DNA of 64,000 nucleotides from Chryseobacterium gambrini (lineage in GTDB: Bacteria > Bacteroidota > Bacteroidia > Flavobacteriales > Weeksellaceae), in contig NZ_FTOV01000006.1 of the NCBI RefSeq assembly GCF_900156825.1, forward strand, positions 62,001-126,000, read 5' to 3'. This document shows, piece after piece, positions 53,587-62,144 of this stretch (positions are counted from its first letter, which is position 1; every line of letters begins with the position of its first letter). The notes under the pieces were generated by a model. That model had not been told where the DNA came from, made no database searches, and saw only the letters and a list, made by a program, of their open reading frames with translations. A program made the position numbers and the translations under genes.

Positions 53587-53594
53587 CAAATGTA
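53587..53594 (-). promoter_or_regulatory. -7 promoter box of idi, 5 bases from the start codon
   Basis: TACATTTG on the minus strand followed by TAGAA and the ATG. It is identical in sequence to the trp promoter box at 10540. Confidence 0.6.
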
Positions 53595-53760
53595 AGTGTA
53601 ATAAATGTATTTTGGAAATTTTTGGTGAAACATCATATTTTTTGAGATATAAGCCGAAACCGATAAACCGAAACGTGTGCTTTTTTCTGTAAAATCAAGG
53701 TTTCTTACAGGTTTGACGGATATTCAGAAAGAGGATCTGAAAAATTTTAGTCCTTATCAA

Positions 53761-54360
53761 TTAACTTTTGCCTGTCAATTTTCCGATTTTAATAAATACA
53801 AGTGATAAAATGAAGAAGAAAGTAGTAATCCATAAAGCATTGATTAAAACTTTTATTAAGCCAAAACTTGCCACATCCACAAACGGATAAGGATAAAATC
53901 CTGAAAAACTTCCCCGGATTAAAATATATCCTAAATAAAGGACAGGATAGATAGCCCACTTCAAAATAGAGCCGTATTTCAGATTATTTTTATTTTCATA
54001 CCAATACCAGTAAATCAGAACCAAAAGTGGAATAACGGAATGGAGCAGCTCATCTACCAGTTTCTGCATTCCGGAAGGATTCCATGTGGAGCGAAGCAAA
54101 AACTGATAAATTAATCCTACAATTGAAATGCAAACCGTTATCGCCGTCAAAATCCCTGATTTTTCATTTGAGGATTTTTTGAAAGTCTGCACCGTAAAAT
54201 AAACAGAGACAATTATATTGGTTAAAATAGTAAAATAGCTGAAAAAGCGGATCGTTGTTTCCCAAAAAGAAAATTCCGAATTCCGGATCATCAGAACATA
54301 TTGAGTAATGATGGCAAACCATCCCGTAAGCGCGAACAGTAAGGATAAAGTTTTTTTCAT
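53761..54360 (-). CDS. Pr6Pr family membrane protein
   Basis: A 199-residue protein with six hydrophobic segments, in the pattern called Pr6Pr (related to the eukaryotic FAR-17a/AIG1 membrane family). Characteristic pieces are GWFAIITQYVLMI at the first helix, FFSYFTILTNIIVSVYFT at the second, STWNPSGMQKLVDELLHSVIPLLVLIYWYW by position 104-134, and the closing GSFSGFYPYPFVDV. Some eukaryotic relatives are lipid hydrolases; a bacterial role is not established. It is monocistronic, with a 179-bp gap to idi that holds nothing I can name. Confidence 0.8.
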   Translation of the reverse strand: MKKTLSLLFALTGWFAIITQYVLMIRNSEFSFWETTIRFFSYFTILTNIIVSVYFTVQTFKKSSNEKSGILTAITVCISIVGLIYQFLLRSTWNPSGMQKLVDELLHSVIPLLVLIYWYWYENKNNLKYGSILKWAIYPVLYLGYILIRGSFSGFYPYPFVDVASFGLIKVLINALWITTFFFILSLVFIKIGKLTGKS

Positions 54361-54580
54361 ATTGTTGAGGTGTGTTTCAAATATAAGATAAAAAAGCCAT
54401 TTTTAAACTGTAAAACAGAGGGATACAAAAGAGAAGTATTTAATTTCATAAAAGAGAAAAATTTTAATTAAAATTGTATAAAAAGCAAATTAATTATTAA
54501 TATTATTCATTAAATAAATGTTTTTAACGTAAAAATTTAATATAAAGCAAGTTTAACAAGCCTTTTTGGTGCAAAAAATG

Positions 54581-54588
54581 TAACTTTG
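54581..54588 (+). promoter_or_regulatory. -7 promoter box of the HAD gene
   Basis: TAACTTTG, 14 bases before the ATG at 54603. The 242-bp gap upstream is very AT-rich and holds no gene. Confidence 0.5.
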
Positions 54589-54602
54589 CATTTCAAATTT
54601 TT

Positions 54603-55013
54603 ATGATGGAATTAGAGTACATAGAACACATTAGTCCGATTCTTAAGGACGGCGTAAAAAACTATTTAATTGATATTGACGGAACCATTACAGAAGACGT
54701 TCCGAACGAAGAGCCTGAGAGAATGGTTACCTGTGAGCCTTTCCCGGATGCTCTGGAAACCATCAACAAATGGTATGATGAAGGTCACCAGATTTGTTTT
54801 TTCACGTCAAGAACAGAAAATCTTAAGCAAATTACAATCGACTGGCTGGATAAGCACGGATTTAAATATCACAGTGTTTTATGCGGAAAACCAAGAGGCG
54901 GAAATTACCACTGGATCGACAATCATCTGGTAAGAGCAACAAGATATAAAGGAAGATTTACAGACTTGGTTGAAAAACAGGTTACGATTGAAGTTTTCAA
55001 AGAAGACGAGTAA
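54603..55013 (+). CDS. small HAD-like phosphatase
   Basis: A 136-residue HAD superfamily protein (start MM at 54603 or 54606). The nucleophile motif is YLIDIDGTITED, the Thr/Ser motif FFTSRTENL, the Lys in CGKPRGGNYHWIDNH, and the terminal acidic residue is probably within that segment. The cap is minimal. Close relatives in flavobacteria are often labelled phosphoheptose isomerase, which does not fit these motifs. A small-molecule phosphatase is more likely. It precedes the SerA-like dehydrogenase by 94 bp, compatible with a role in serine synthesis, unproven. Confidence 0.82.
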   Translation: MMELEYIEHISPILKDGVKNYLIDIDGTITEDVPNEEPERMVTCEPFPDALETINKWYDEGHQICFFTSRTENLKQITIDWLDKHGFKYHSVLCGKPRGGNYHWIDNHLVRATRYKGRFTDLVEKQVTIEVFKEDE

Positions 55014-55107
55014 AAAAAAATAAGAAAAAAGATTAAACGATTAAATATTATGATAAATAGTTTTTAATTGTATTGATTTTCTCAAATATTAAATCTATAA
55101 AAGTTTT

Positions 55108-56067
55108 ATGAAAGTTTTAGCAAACGACGGTTTGGATCAATCCGGTATTGATGCATTGAAAGAGAAAGGTTTTGAAGTAATTACGACAAAAGTTCCGCAG
55201 GAACAGTTGGTAGATTACATTAATGAGCACCAGATCCGAACTATTTTGGTACGCAGTGCAACACAGGTGAGAAAAGATATTATTGATAACTGTCCTTCCA
55301 TCGAAATCATCGGAAGAGGTGGAGTAGGAATGGATAATATTGATGTGGATTATGCAAGAGAAAAAGGAATTCATGTGATCAATACCCCTTCTGCATCTTC
55401 AGAATCGGTTGCTGAGCTGGTTTTTGCACACCTGTTCTCAGGAGCAAGATTTTTACAGGATTCCAACAGAAAAATGCCTTTGGTGGGAGATACTGAGTTT
55501 GCCGGTCTTAAAAAAGCGTATGCAGCAGGAATTGAGCTGAAAGGTAAAACCATCGGTATTGTCGGAATGGGAAGAATAGGGCAGGAAGTTGCTAAAATCG
55601 CTTTAGGTCTTGGAATGAGAGTTATTGCTGCAGATAATAATGTAGGAAAAGCAAGTATTAAAGTTAAGTTTTACAACAATCAGTTCATTAATGTGGATAT
55701 TGAAACAGAACCGCTTCAGGATGTTCTGAAACATTCAGATTTTATTACCATTCATGTTCCGGCTCAGAAAGGCGGTTATATGATCGGAAAAAATGAATTT
55801 GAAATGATGAAAGACGGAGTAGCCATTGTAAACTGTTCAAGAGGCGGAGTAATTGACGAAGCCGCTTTAATTGAAGCTTTGAATTCCAGAAAAGTGAAGT
55901 TTGCAGGTTTGGATGTATTCATTAACGAACCGACTCCTTCAAAAGAAATTTTAAATCACCCGAAAATTTCTATGACGCCGCATACCGGTGCGTCTACACT
56001 GGAAGCGCAGGACAGAATCGGGCTTTCTTTGGCAGAGCAGATTTCAAGTATTTTACAGATTCAGTAA
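55108..56067 (+). CDS. D-2-hydroxyacid dehydrogenase (3-phosphoglycerate dehydrogenase-like)
   Basis: A 319-residue NAD-dependent dehydrogenase of the SerA family without the C-terminal ACT domain. It has GRGGVGMDNIDVDYAREKGI at the substrate side, the Rossmann motif GIVGMGRIGQEVAK, the catalytic Arg in NCSRGGVIDEAAL, Glu in INEPTP and His in MTPHTGAST. Short SerA enzymes of this size make 3-phosphohydroxypyruvate for serine in Bacteroidota, so that role is likely. Serine feeds tryptophan synthase and glycine cleavage, also encoded here. Confidence 0.9.
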   Translation: MKVLANDGLDQSGIDALKEKGFEVITTKVPQEQLVDYINEHQIRTILVRSATQVRKDIIDNCPSIEIIGRGGVGMDNIDVDYAREKGIHVINTPSASSESVAELVFAHLFSGARFLQDSNRKMPLVGDTEFAGLKKAYAAGIELKGKTIGIVGMGRIGQEVAKIALGLGMRVIAADNNVGKASIKVKFYNNQFINVDIETEPLQDVLKHSDFITIHVPAQKGGYMIGKNEFEMMKDGVAIVNCSRGGVIDEAALIEALNSRKVKFAGLDVFINEPTPSKEILNHPKISMTPHTGASTLEAQDRIGLSLAEQISSILQIQ

Positions 56068-56091
56068 TTTTTTTTTGATAAAATATAAAAG

Positions 56092-56122
56092 CTCCGGCGC
56101 AACTTTGTTGCGCCGGAGTCTT
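56092..56122. terminator. bidirectional hairpin terminator between dehydrogenase and mscL
   Basis: Perfect 12-bp GC-rich arms (56092-56103 and 56107-56118) with a TTT loop, between two convergent genes. The sequence is close in form to the hairpin at 16113. Confidence 0.8.
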
Positions 56123-56141
56123 GTTTTATAACGAATTTTTT

Positions 56142-56588
56142 TTAATTCTTCTTTTTCAGCTCATCACGAATTTCCGCAAGCAATTGTTCTGTCGCAGTAG
56201 GAGCAGCAGGAGCTTCCGGAGCGGCAGCTTCTTCTTTCTTCATTTTGTTGATCGCTTTTACCATAATAAATACAACAAGTGCCAGTAAAAGGAAATTAAT
56301 GGCAACCGTAATAAAATTACCATACGCAAAAATAGCGGCGTCGGGTGCAATTTCTTTAGCTTTGGCAAGGGTTGCTCCCGCAGGAATGTTTTCAGCACCT
56401 TTACCCATTGCATAATAAATACTGCTGAAATCAGGTTTCCCTACAAGTGCAGCAACAATTGGCATAATTAAGTCATCGATAACACTGGTTACAATTTTTC
56501 CGAAAGCTCCACCGATGATGACACCGACAGCAAGATCGAAAGCATTACCTTTAATCGCAAACTCTTTAAATTCTTTTACAAATCCCAT
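56142..56588 (-). CDS. mscL: large-conductance mechanosensitive channel
   Basis: MscL opens under membrane tension to release solutes. The 148-residue protein has an N-terminal amphipathic helix FVKEFKEFAIKGNAFDLAVGVIIGGAFGKIVTSVIDDLIMP (residues 3 onward by position), the pore helix with its Gly/Ala/Val pattern, a short periplasmic loop, a second helix and a cytoplasmic bundle ending in Lys/Asn. The Ala/Pro-rich stretch before the C-terminal helix is slightly longer than in E. coli. Confidence 0.95.
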   Translation of the reverse strand: MGFVKEFKEFAIKGNAFDLAVGVIIGGAFGKIVTSVIDDLIMPIVAALVGKPDFSSIYYAMGKGAENIPAGATLAKAKEIAPDAAIFAYGNFITVAINFLLLALVVFIMVKAINKMKKEEAAAPEAPAAPTATEQLLAEIRDELKKKN

Positions 56589-56793
56589 AATTTATATTTT
56601 TTTAAGTATTATTTTAACAAAAGATGGGTTAAATTACAAAAAAAAATATAATTTTCCAGTTTTTATAACTAAATATTAATCAAATATGATAAAATGTGAA
56701 AGTTTCTTAATTAAGAGATCCACATAATTCTTTTCAGAGCATTTAAAAATTCTTTTTCGTAAATTGCTTTTAATACAAAATACAATATTAAAT

Positions 56794-58308
56794 ATGAAAA
56801 TTTTTACAGCGGAACAGATTCGCAATGGGGATGAATATACAATAAAAAATGAACCGGTCTCTTCTGTTCAGCTTATGGAAAGAGCTGCACAGGCTTGTGT
56901 TGACTGGATTTTTGAAAATTGTAAAAACCATAGAAACTTTGCGGTTTTTTGCGGTAAAGGAAACAATGGAGGCGATGGTTTTGCCATTGCGAGAATGCTT
57001 CATCTGAAAGGTTTTGATGTAGATGTTTTTACCAATACCAAAGCTAAATTTTCTTCGGATGCAGGAAATAATTTCAGAGAATTAAAAGAATTTTCGGGTG
57101 TTTTCATCAGAGAATTTAAAGAAGCAAAAGAATATAGGTTTGATAACCGAACGGTTATTATCGATGCCCTTTTCGGAACCGGCTTATCAAAAAACATCGA
57201 AGGAGAGTTTAAAGAACTGATCGATTTTCTGAACCTGAAAAGTAATCTTAAAATTTCTGTTGATATGCCTTCCGGACTTTTTGCAGATACTGTTTCTGCT
57301 GAAAATGCCACTATTTTTAAGGCAGATTATACATTGAGTTTTCAGTTCTGGAAAAAAACTTTTCTTCATCCCGAAACCGGAAAATATGCAGGAAAAGTGA
57401 AAGTTTTGGATATTAATATAAATGAAGACTATATTGCTGAAACGAAAACGGAGAACTTTGTGATTCATGAAGATATGATCAAAGATATTTTCAGACCGAG
57501 AGAAGATTTTTCGCATAAAGGAACCTATGGCAAAGCCATTATTGCAGGTGGAAGCTACGGGAAAATGGGAGCCGCGGTTCTTGCAACGAAATCGGCACTC
57601 AGAACCGGAGCGGGACTTACTTTTACGCTGGCTCCGAAATGCGGATATGAAATTTTACAGACTTCGAATCCTGAAGCCATGTTTATCGAAGGCGGAAATG
57701 ATTTCATAGATCATTTTGAAACGGATGAACATGCAGTCTGCGGAATAGGTCCCGGTTTGGGAACCATTGATGAGACCGCGAAAAGTTTTCTTACCTTTTT
57801 AAAAAACTACTCCAAACCTCTGATTTTGGATGCCGATGCATTGAATATCATTTCACAGGATTCAAAAAATGTAAAGATAATTCCGAAAAATTCCATTATA
57901 ACGCCTCATCCGAAAGAGTTTGAAAGGCTGTTCGGCGCCACTGAAAATTCTTTTGAACGATTAAAACTGGCGAAAAATAAAGCTAAAGAATTGGGGATTT
58001 ATATTGTTTTAAAAGATCATCATACTCAGGTTGTAACGCCTGAAGGAGATGCTTTTTACAATATCACTGGAAATTCAGGACTGGCAAAAGGAGGAAGCGG
58101 AGATATTTTAACCGGAGTTTTAACCTCTTTTTCAGCACAGCATTACTCAGAAAAAGAAGCTGCAATTTTAGGAGTCTGGTTTCACGGCAGAGCGGCAGAA
58201 TTGGCATCAGAAAAGCATTCTAAAGAATCTGTACTTCCGACGGACATCATTGATGAATTTGGAAGCGTTTTCAAAGAGCTGAATGCAAAAATAGAAAGAG
58301 CATTATAA
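56794..58308 (+). CDS. nnr: bifunctional NAD(P)H-hydrate epimerase/dehydratase
   Basis: This enzyme repairs hydrated NAD(P)H. The ATG at 56794 (MKIFTAEQIRNGDEYT) gives 504 residues; the earlier in-frame start adds ten residues unlike the family. The N-terminal epimerase domain (about 1-215) has GKGNNGGDGFAIARML and FGTGLSKNIEG. The C-terminal ADP/ATP-dependent dehydratase domain (about 230-500) has SHKGTYGKAIIAGGSYGKMGAA, DADALNII, TPHPKEFERL and GNSGLAKGGSGDILTGVL. Confidence 0.94.
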   Translation: MKIFTAEQIRNGDEYTIKNEPVSSVQLMERAAQACVDWIFENCKNHRNFAVFCGKGNNGGDGFAIARMLHLKGFDVDVFTNTKAKFSSDAGNNFRELKEFSGVFIREFKEAKEYRFDNRTVIIDALFGTGLSKNIEGEFKELIDFLNLKSNLKISVDMPSGLFADTVSAENATIFKADYTLSFQFWKKTFLHPETGKYAGKVKVLDININEDYIAETKTENFVIHEDMIKDIFRPREDFSHKGTYGKAIIAGGSYGKMGAAVLATKSALRTGAGLTFTLAPKCGYEILQTSNPEAMFIEGGNDFIDHFETDEHAVCGIGPGLGTIDETAKSFLTFLKNYSKPLILDADALNIISQDSKNVKIIPKNSIITPHPKEFERLFGATENSFERLKLAKNKAKELGIYIVLKDHHTQVVTPEGDAFYNITGNSGLAKGGSGDILTGVLTSFSAQHYSEKEAAILGVWFHGRAAELASEKHSKESVLPTDIIDEFGSVFKELNAKIERAL

Positions 58309-58334
58309 TTTTAACATCAAATGTAGATAAAAAC

Positions 58335-58367
58335 AAAGGGCAAGTCTGATTACAAACTTGCCTTTTT
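58335..58367 (+). terminator. terminator of nnr
   Basis: GGCAAGT (58339-58345) and ACTTGCC (58356-58362), extended by A/T pairs on the outside and followed by five T. Confidence 0.75.
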
Positions 58368-58393
58368 ATATTTTGATATGTTTAAAGTTTTTA

Positions 58394-58541
58394 TTTAACC
58401 GCAAAAGATGCACTAAACGTTCATTTAAAGTTGGTGATTATAAGTAAGAAGATCACAACAGTTTTTAAAAATCTTTGATTTTTATTCATTTGAGCGCTTT
58501 GATTATTCTGGAAATTCGCTTTAACATTGTCTTTTGTGTCT
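58394..58541. repeat. MITE-like element with CCGCAAAAG-type ends, copy 3 (inverted)
   Basis: The left end is TTTAACCGCAAAAGATGCAC; the complement of the right end is TTAGACACAAAAGACAATG. The internal GATCACAACAG...ATCTTTGATTTTTA is the reverse complement of the core of copy 1 at 3490-3545, so the element is inverted relative to copies 1 and 2. It occupies most of the 277-bp gap before lgt. Confidence 0.68.
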
Positions 58542-58585
58542 AATTCTGAAATTAGTTTAAACAAATTTATTTTTAAATTTTTCGC

Positions 58586-59854
58586 TTATTCAGGTTTTTC
58601 GTTTTCAGCCTGAGTAATCTTGAATTTTTTCGAAACGATCATAATAACTACGCCTGCAATCATGAACGGAATAGATAAAACCTGACCGGTGTTTAATCCT
58701 CCAAACTGGATGAATTCGTCACCTTGCGGCTCTTTCAGGAATTCTACAAAGAATCTGATTGCCCAAAGAATAATGAAAAACAATCCGAATAACCATCCCT
58801 GCTGATATTTTTTGTTGGTTTTTCTGTACAGAATCCACAGTAAAACGAAAAGGCAAACATATCCGAAAGCTTCAAATAACTGTGAAGGATATCGCGGAAC
58901 TGTTACACCATATTCACTGCTCTGCTGTGGGAAAAGCAATGCAAAAGGAGAGTTGGGATCAACAGGTTTTCCGATGATTTCAGAGTTGAAAAAATTTCCC
59001 ATCCTCACAAAAGCACCTCCCAAAGCAACCACAATTCCTAATCTGTCATACACCCAGAAAGGATTTTTTCTGATGATTTTAAATGAATAATATAGAGTGG
59101 TGAAAATTAGCGCGATCGTTGCGCCGTGACTCGCCAGTCCTGAAAATCCGGTGAACTTCAAACCGTTTTTAGTACTGATCGGTAAAAATACACTCCAGAA
59201 ATCTTCTTTGAAAAGTTCGGGCTGATAAAAAATAACGTGCCCCATTCTTGCTCCCAAAATGGTTCCCAATAAAGTCCATGTGAAAAGAGGTTCTAAATAT
59301 TTCTGGTTTACATTATCGATTTTAAAGATTCTGTTCATTAAAATATATCCGAAACCGAATGCAAAAATGAACATCAGACTGTAAAAATGAAGCGTAACAG
59401 GTCCCAACTGAATTCCCTTTGTGGGATCCCAGATCTTAAAAGGAGTTTCCAGACTGATGTTGTCTGATTCTGTAAGAGGTTTTGCTGTCTTTACTGCATA
59501 TTTAAAGCTTCCGAGATTTTCTTTGGTTGCCGCCGCATCAATCACTTTAAAATCCTTGTCTAAAAGCTGATAATGAACAAGCTTGTATTTCGCCAGTGTC
59601 GCAATGCTGTAATTTACATAAACAGGCTCGAAATTAGACTCATTCAGAATAACAAGCACATTTTCTTTGATGGGTTTGTCTGCAAATTCATTCAGATCCT
59701 GAACTTCAGTGGTTGAATAAATTTTTACCGGAACATCCGTAGAGTTTACTTTTAAAGTTCCGTCGGACATTCCGTCCGGATAATTCTGCGCAACAAGACA
59801 CTGGGTAATGAACGCAAAAATCACGAGATACATTCTGAAAAAAATATTACTCAT
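58586..59854 (-). CDS. lgt: prolipoprotein diacylglyceryl transferase with extra N-terminal domain
   Basis: Lgt attaches diacylglycerol to the lipobox Cys of prolipoproteins, serving the several lipoproteins of this window. The 422 residues include about 145 extra at the N-terminus: a signal peptide (LVAQ) and a beta-rich extracytoplasmic domain of unknown role. The membrane enzyme starts at GPVTLHFYSLMF and carries GARMGHVIFYQPE, the signature RMGNFFNSEIIG with the essential Arg and Asn, and YPSQLFEAFGY. It stands in the same direction as yidD, both serving membrane biogenesis. Confidence 0.92.
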   Translation of the reverse strand: MSNIFFRMYLVIFAFITQCLVAQNYPDGMSDGTLKVNSTDVPVKIYSTTEVQDLNEFADKPIKENVLVILNESNFEPVYVNYSIATLAKYKLVHYQLLDKDFKVIDAAATKENLGSFKYAVKTAKPLTESDNISLETPFKIWDPTKGIQLGPVTLHFYSLMFIFAFGFGYILMNRIFKIDNVNQKYLEPLFTWTLLGTILGARMGHVIFYQPELFKEDFWSVFLPISTKNGLKFTGFSGLASHGATIALIFTTLYYSFKIIRKNPFWVYDRLGIVVALGGAFVRMGNFFNSEIIGKPVDPNSPFALLFPQQSSEYGVTVPRYPSQLFEAFGYVCLFVLLWILYRKTNKKYQQGWLFGLFFIILWAIRFFVEFLKEPQGDEFIQFGGLNTGQVLSIPFMIAGVVIMIVSKKFKITQAENEKPE

Positions 59855-59887
59855 TGTTATTTTTTTAGTAGTTGTTTATTTTAAATT

Positions 59888-60130
59888 TTACTTTTTTGGC
59901 GGTACAGGATCATATCCGCTTCCTCCCCACGGATGACATCTTGAAATTCTTTTTGCACCCAGCCAGAATCCTTTAAAAATACCATGCACCTGAAGCGCTT
60001 TCACCATGTAATGCGAACAGGTAGGCTCATAACGGCAGTTTTTGGGAAGCAGGGGCGAAATAAACCACTGGTAAAATCTGATGAGAATTACCAAAGGAAA
60101 AGTGATGATTTTATTGAATGTAAGTTTCAA
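59888..60130 (-). CDS. yidD: membrane protein insertion efficiency factor YidD
   Basis: An 80-residue protein with the whole YidD pattern: amphipathic start [23 protein letters not shown], then [37 protein letters not shown]. The conserved Cys residues are present. It assists YidC-dependent membrane insertion. It is usually next to rnpA/yidC; here it is next to lgt. Confidence 0.94.
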   Translation of the reverse strand: MKLTFNKIITFPLVILIRFYQWFISPLLPKNCRYEPTCSHYMVKALQVHGIFKGFWLGAKRISRCHPWGGSGYDPVPPKK

Positions 60131-60239
60131 AACAATGCAAAAATAGGGTAAAAAATTGAAAATTAGTTTAAATTTGTTAGAAGTTTCGGGGCGGTAAAAG
60201 TCTGTTCGGTGGATTGTTTTTTTATGTTTTTAAATATAT

Positions 60240-60279
60240 TAAACAAAAAAGTAAGCCACCTCAACTAAGAGATGGCTCA
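60240..60279 (-). terminator. terminator at the end of the 60-64 kb lipoprotein block
   Basis: AGCCACCTC (60254-60262) and GAGATGGCT (60269-60277), one G-T pair, 6-base loop, followed on the minus strand by ACTTTTTTG. It lies about 80 bp after the last gene of the block. Confidence 0.75.
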
Positions 60280-60360
60280 TTATAATATCAATACACTAAT
60301 AAATTTTCTTAAAAGTGAATCTCAAGATGTTTTGGGCAAAAAAAGATTAAAACTACTTCA

Positions 60361-60798
60361 TCAGCGATATACTTTTATGTCTTTTATTATTTTTTTACCA
60401 TAATAAACTCTTTCATCTTTGGTAAAGTGATTTCTGTTCTTATTTGTCAACAAAATATACTCGGAACTTCTTGGATCTATGTAATTCTCCCATACAATTT
60501 GTAAACAATTACTATTTGTATTGAAGGTTCGCTCGTTGTAATTAAATGGAAATTTTTCATCAAAACAAAAAAAAGTTTTATCTATGTACTTCCTTACCCC
60601 ATGATAAATTGGAGATATCCATATCATTTTTGGTTTAATCTGCTGCATATCGACTAACAAGTTTGTAAATGGACGACCAATATAATTTGCTTTATTAATT
60701 TCAAATTGTTTTAGATAGTTCAGAGTATCTAACTGAGCCTTACTCTGTAAGGAAAAGAGTAGAGCCAATAATAGAAAGAATTTCAATTTATTTTTCAT
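60361..60798 (-). CDS. hypothetical exported protein, 145 aa
   Basis: The signal peptide ends SKAQ (residue 21). The mature part is rich in Lys, Asn, Tyr and Phe, with no family recognised. Visible landmarks are FTNLLVDMQQIKPKMIWISPIYHG and a Cys pair (FFCF, NCLQ). It is A/T-rich, as is its downstream flank. It is the last gene of the accessory block, 70 bp after the split gene's second half. Secreted small proteins of this kind are numerous in Chryseobacterium, but I do not know their role. Confidence 0.65.
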   Translation of the reverse strand: MKNKLKFFLLLALLFSLQSKAQLDTLNYLKQFEINKANYIGRPFTNLLVDMQQIKPKMIWISPIYHGVRKYIDKTFFCFDEKFPFNYNERTFNTNSNCLQIVWENYIDPRSSEYILLTNKNRNHFTKDERVYYGKKIIKDIKVYR

Positions 60799-60868
60799 AA
60801 TTGTACAAAAGGCTGTAATAAAAATCTACAGCCTATATTTATCACTTTTTTTAATTTAACATATTAAC

Positions 60869-61129
60869 TTATAGTACAAACCCCATTAAAGAAATAGCAT
60901 ATTTTCCTTTTTTCTTATAATAAGGGAAATTATATTTACGCTGATGGTGCGTTTCATCAAATTGTTTTTCCATGTCAATTTTTAACCTTTCTCCTTGTGT
61001 GAAATTTTGAGGTTGTTTTATTAAATAATTGATGAATGGATACTCTTTTGTATAAGGTAATATCCATTTGTTTTTTTTATAATAAACCTTCTCTATATAG
61101 GTCTGGTGATAATTGCCGTCTTTGTCCAT
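60869..61129 (-). CDS. C-terminal fragment of a split exported protein
   Basis: An 86-residue frame (MDKDGNYHQTYIEKVYYKK) without a signal peptide. It is in the same frame as the preceding gene (61148-61480). Between them the codons read through one TAA stop and then IIIGVV before this Met. Joining the two gives a continuous exported protein of about 203 residues with a reasonable strand order. The separate ATG is therefore probably an internal Met and this piece a fragment of an inactivated gene, unless the stop is a sequencing error. Confidence 0.6.
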   Translation of the reverse strand: MDKDGNYHQTYIEKVYYKKNKWILPYTKEYPFINYLIKQPQNFTQGERLKIDMEKQFDETHHQRKYNFPYYKKKGKYAISLMGFVL

Positions 61130-61147
61130 TACTACTCCAATTATTAT

Positions 61148-61480
61148 TTAGTTGTCGTTCAGTGGACGAGTATATCCGAATTCATTACAATAAGCGGAAG
61201 CAAAATGTATTGTCTTTCTGTCATAATTTCCTTTTAAGACTTTCACAATTCTATACTCTGAGCAATATTCAAAACATTCTGATTTTACAATTAAAGGATG
61301 ACATTTTATATCCTCATCATTTTCTTTACAATCTTGTCTTTCAGCCGGAAAATGAACTTTAAATAATGGTAAAGATTGTTGTGTAATTTTCTCGCCAATG
61401 AAATAAAGCTGATCTGTTTTATATTCTTGGGAAAAAAAACTGTTACCAATAAGTATTAATAATAAACTTAACTTTTTCAT
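61148..61480 (-). CDS. N-terminal fragment of a split exported protein
   Basis: A 110-residue frame with a signal peptide (to about residue 18, FFSQ) and six Cys, four of them clustered around KCHPLIVKSECFEYCSEY. The stretch YRIVKVLKGNYDRKTIHF has the look of a secreted NTR-like or immunoglobulin-like fold, unproven. The frame stops with TAA at 61148 right after LNDN; the following in-frame codons continue the protein (see the fragment at 60869). The single base change needed to restore it suggests a recent nonsense mutation. Confidence 0.65.
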   Translation of the reverse strand: MKKLSLLLILIGNSFFSQEYKTDQLYFIGEKITQQSLPLFKVHFPAERQDCKENDEDIKCHPLIVKSECFEYCSEYRIVKVLKGNYDRKTIHFASAYCNEFGYTRPLNDN

Positions 61481-61536
61481 GATTATATAAAACCTGTCTC
61501 ACTTTTTATTTGTGAGACAGATTCGTAAATTATCTT

Positions 61537-62133
61537 CTACTGCTTTATCAATGTATACGTTCCCACAGGTAGCTTAAAAACATTAGGCATTGCTGTTCCT
61601 TCTTTATGAAGTACCATATTTGCTGTTAGTCTTAGCTGTATAGCATCCTGACCATTTACTGTTTTTTTTCTTAAAATCATTGTGCCAAATGTTGTATCAG
61701 GATTTAGCTCATAATAACTTAATCCTAATCTTAATTCATTGGGAAGACAATCTAAACATCTTGGAGTATGATTAGGATATATTGAATTGCCCGATATTGG
61801 ATAATCGTAATAATTCATATTACTGTTTAAATATGATAATGTGTTTACTTTAGTTACTCCGTTTTCTTTATATTCTACCCCCCCCACAATTACATCTTCA
61901 TAAAATTTACCATTATACATTTTTGTTTTTTTTAATAGAACAATTTTCCAGTACTTTGTAGTATTACTAAAAACCCATGTCCCTACGAAATAATTCATAA
62001 AATTATCAACATCTTTATAATACACCCCAGCTAATCCGGATCCATCATCATTCTTTAGATTAATAATTTGTGATTGACTTTTACAGTTCATTGAGATAAG
62101 ACTCAATAATAATATTGCTATATACTTTTTCAT
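61537..62133 (-). CDS. DUF6705-like lipoprotein
   Basis: A 198-residue protein with an N-terminal lipobox (SLISMNC, Cys at residue 17). The rest follows the DUF6705 pattern of Chryseobacterium: VGTWVFSNTTKYWKIVLLKKTKMYNGKFYEDVIVGGVEY by position 50-89, a Cys pair in PRCLDCLPNE, and a C-terminal beta-sheet ending VGTYTLIKQ. Function unknown. Copies often sit next to surface lipoprotein genes, as here, 11 bp downstream of the mosaic lipoprotein; co-transcription is likely. Confidence 0.75.
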   Translation of the reverse strand: MKKYIAILLLSLISMNCKSQSQIINLKNDDGSGLAGVYYKDVDNFMNYFVGTWVFSNTTKYWKIVLLKKTKMYNGKFYEDVIVGGVEYKENGVTKVNTLSYLNSNMNYYDYPISGNSIYPNHTPRCLDCLPNELRLGLSYYELNPDTTFGTMILRKKTVNGQDAIQLRLTANMVLHKEGTAMPNVFKLPVGTYTLIKQ

Positions 62134-62144
62134 TTTAATTTCTT

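Noticed and set aside
54603..55013. Phosphoheptose isomerase
   Set aside because: The protein has HAD motifs (DIDGT, TSRT, GKPRGG) and no SIS domain, so this label, often attached to relatives, is not used.
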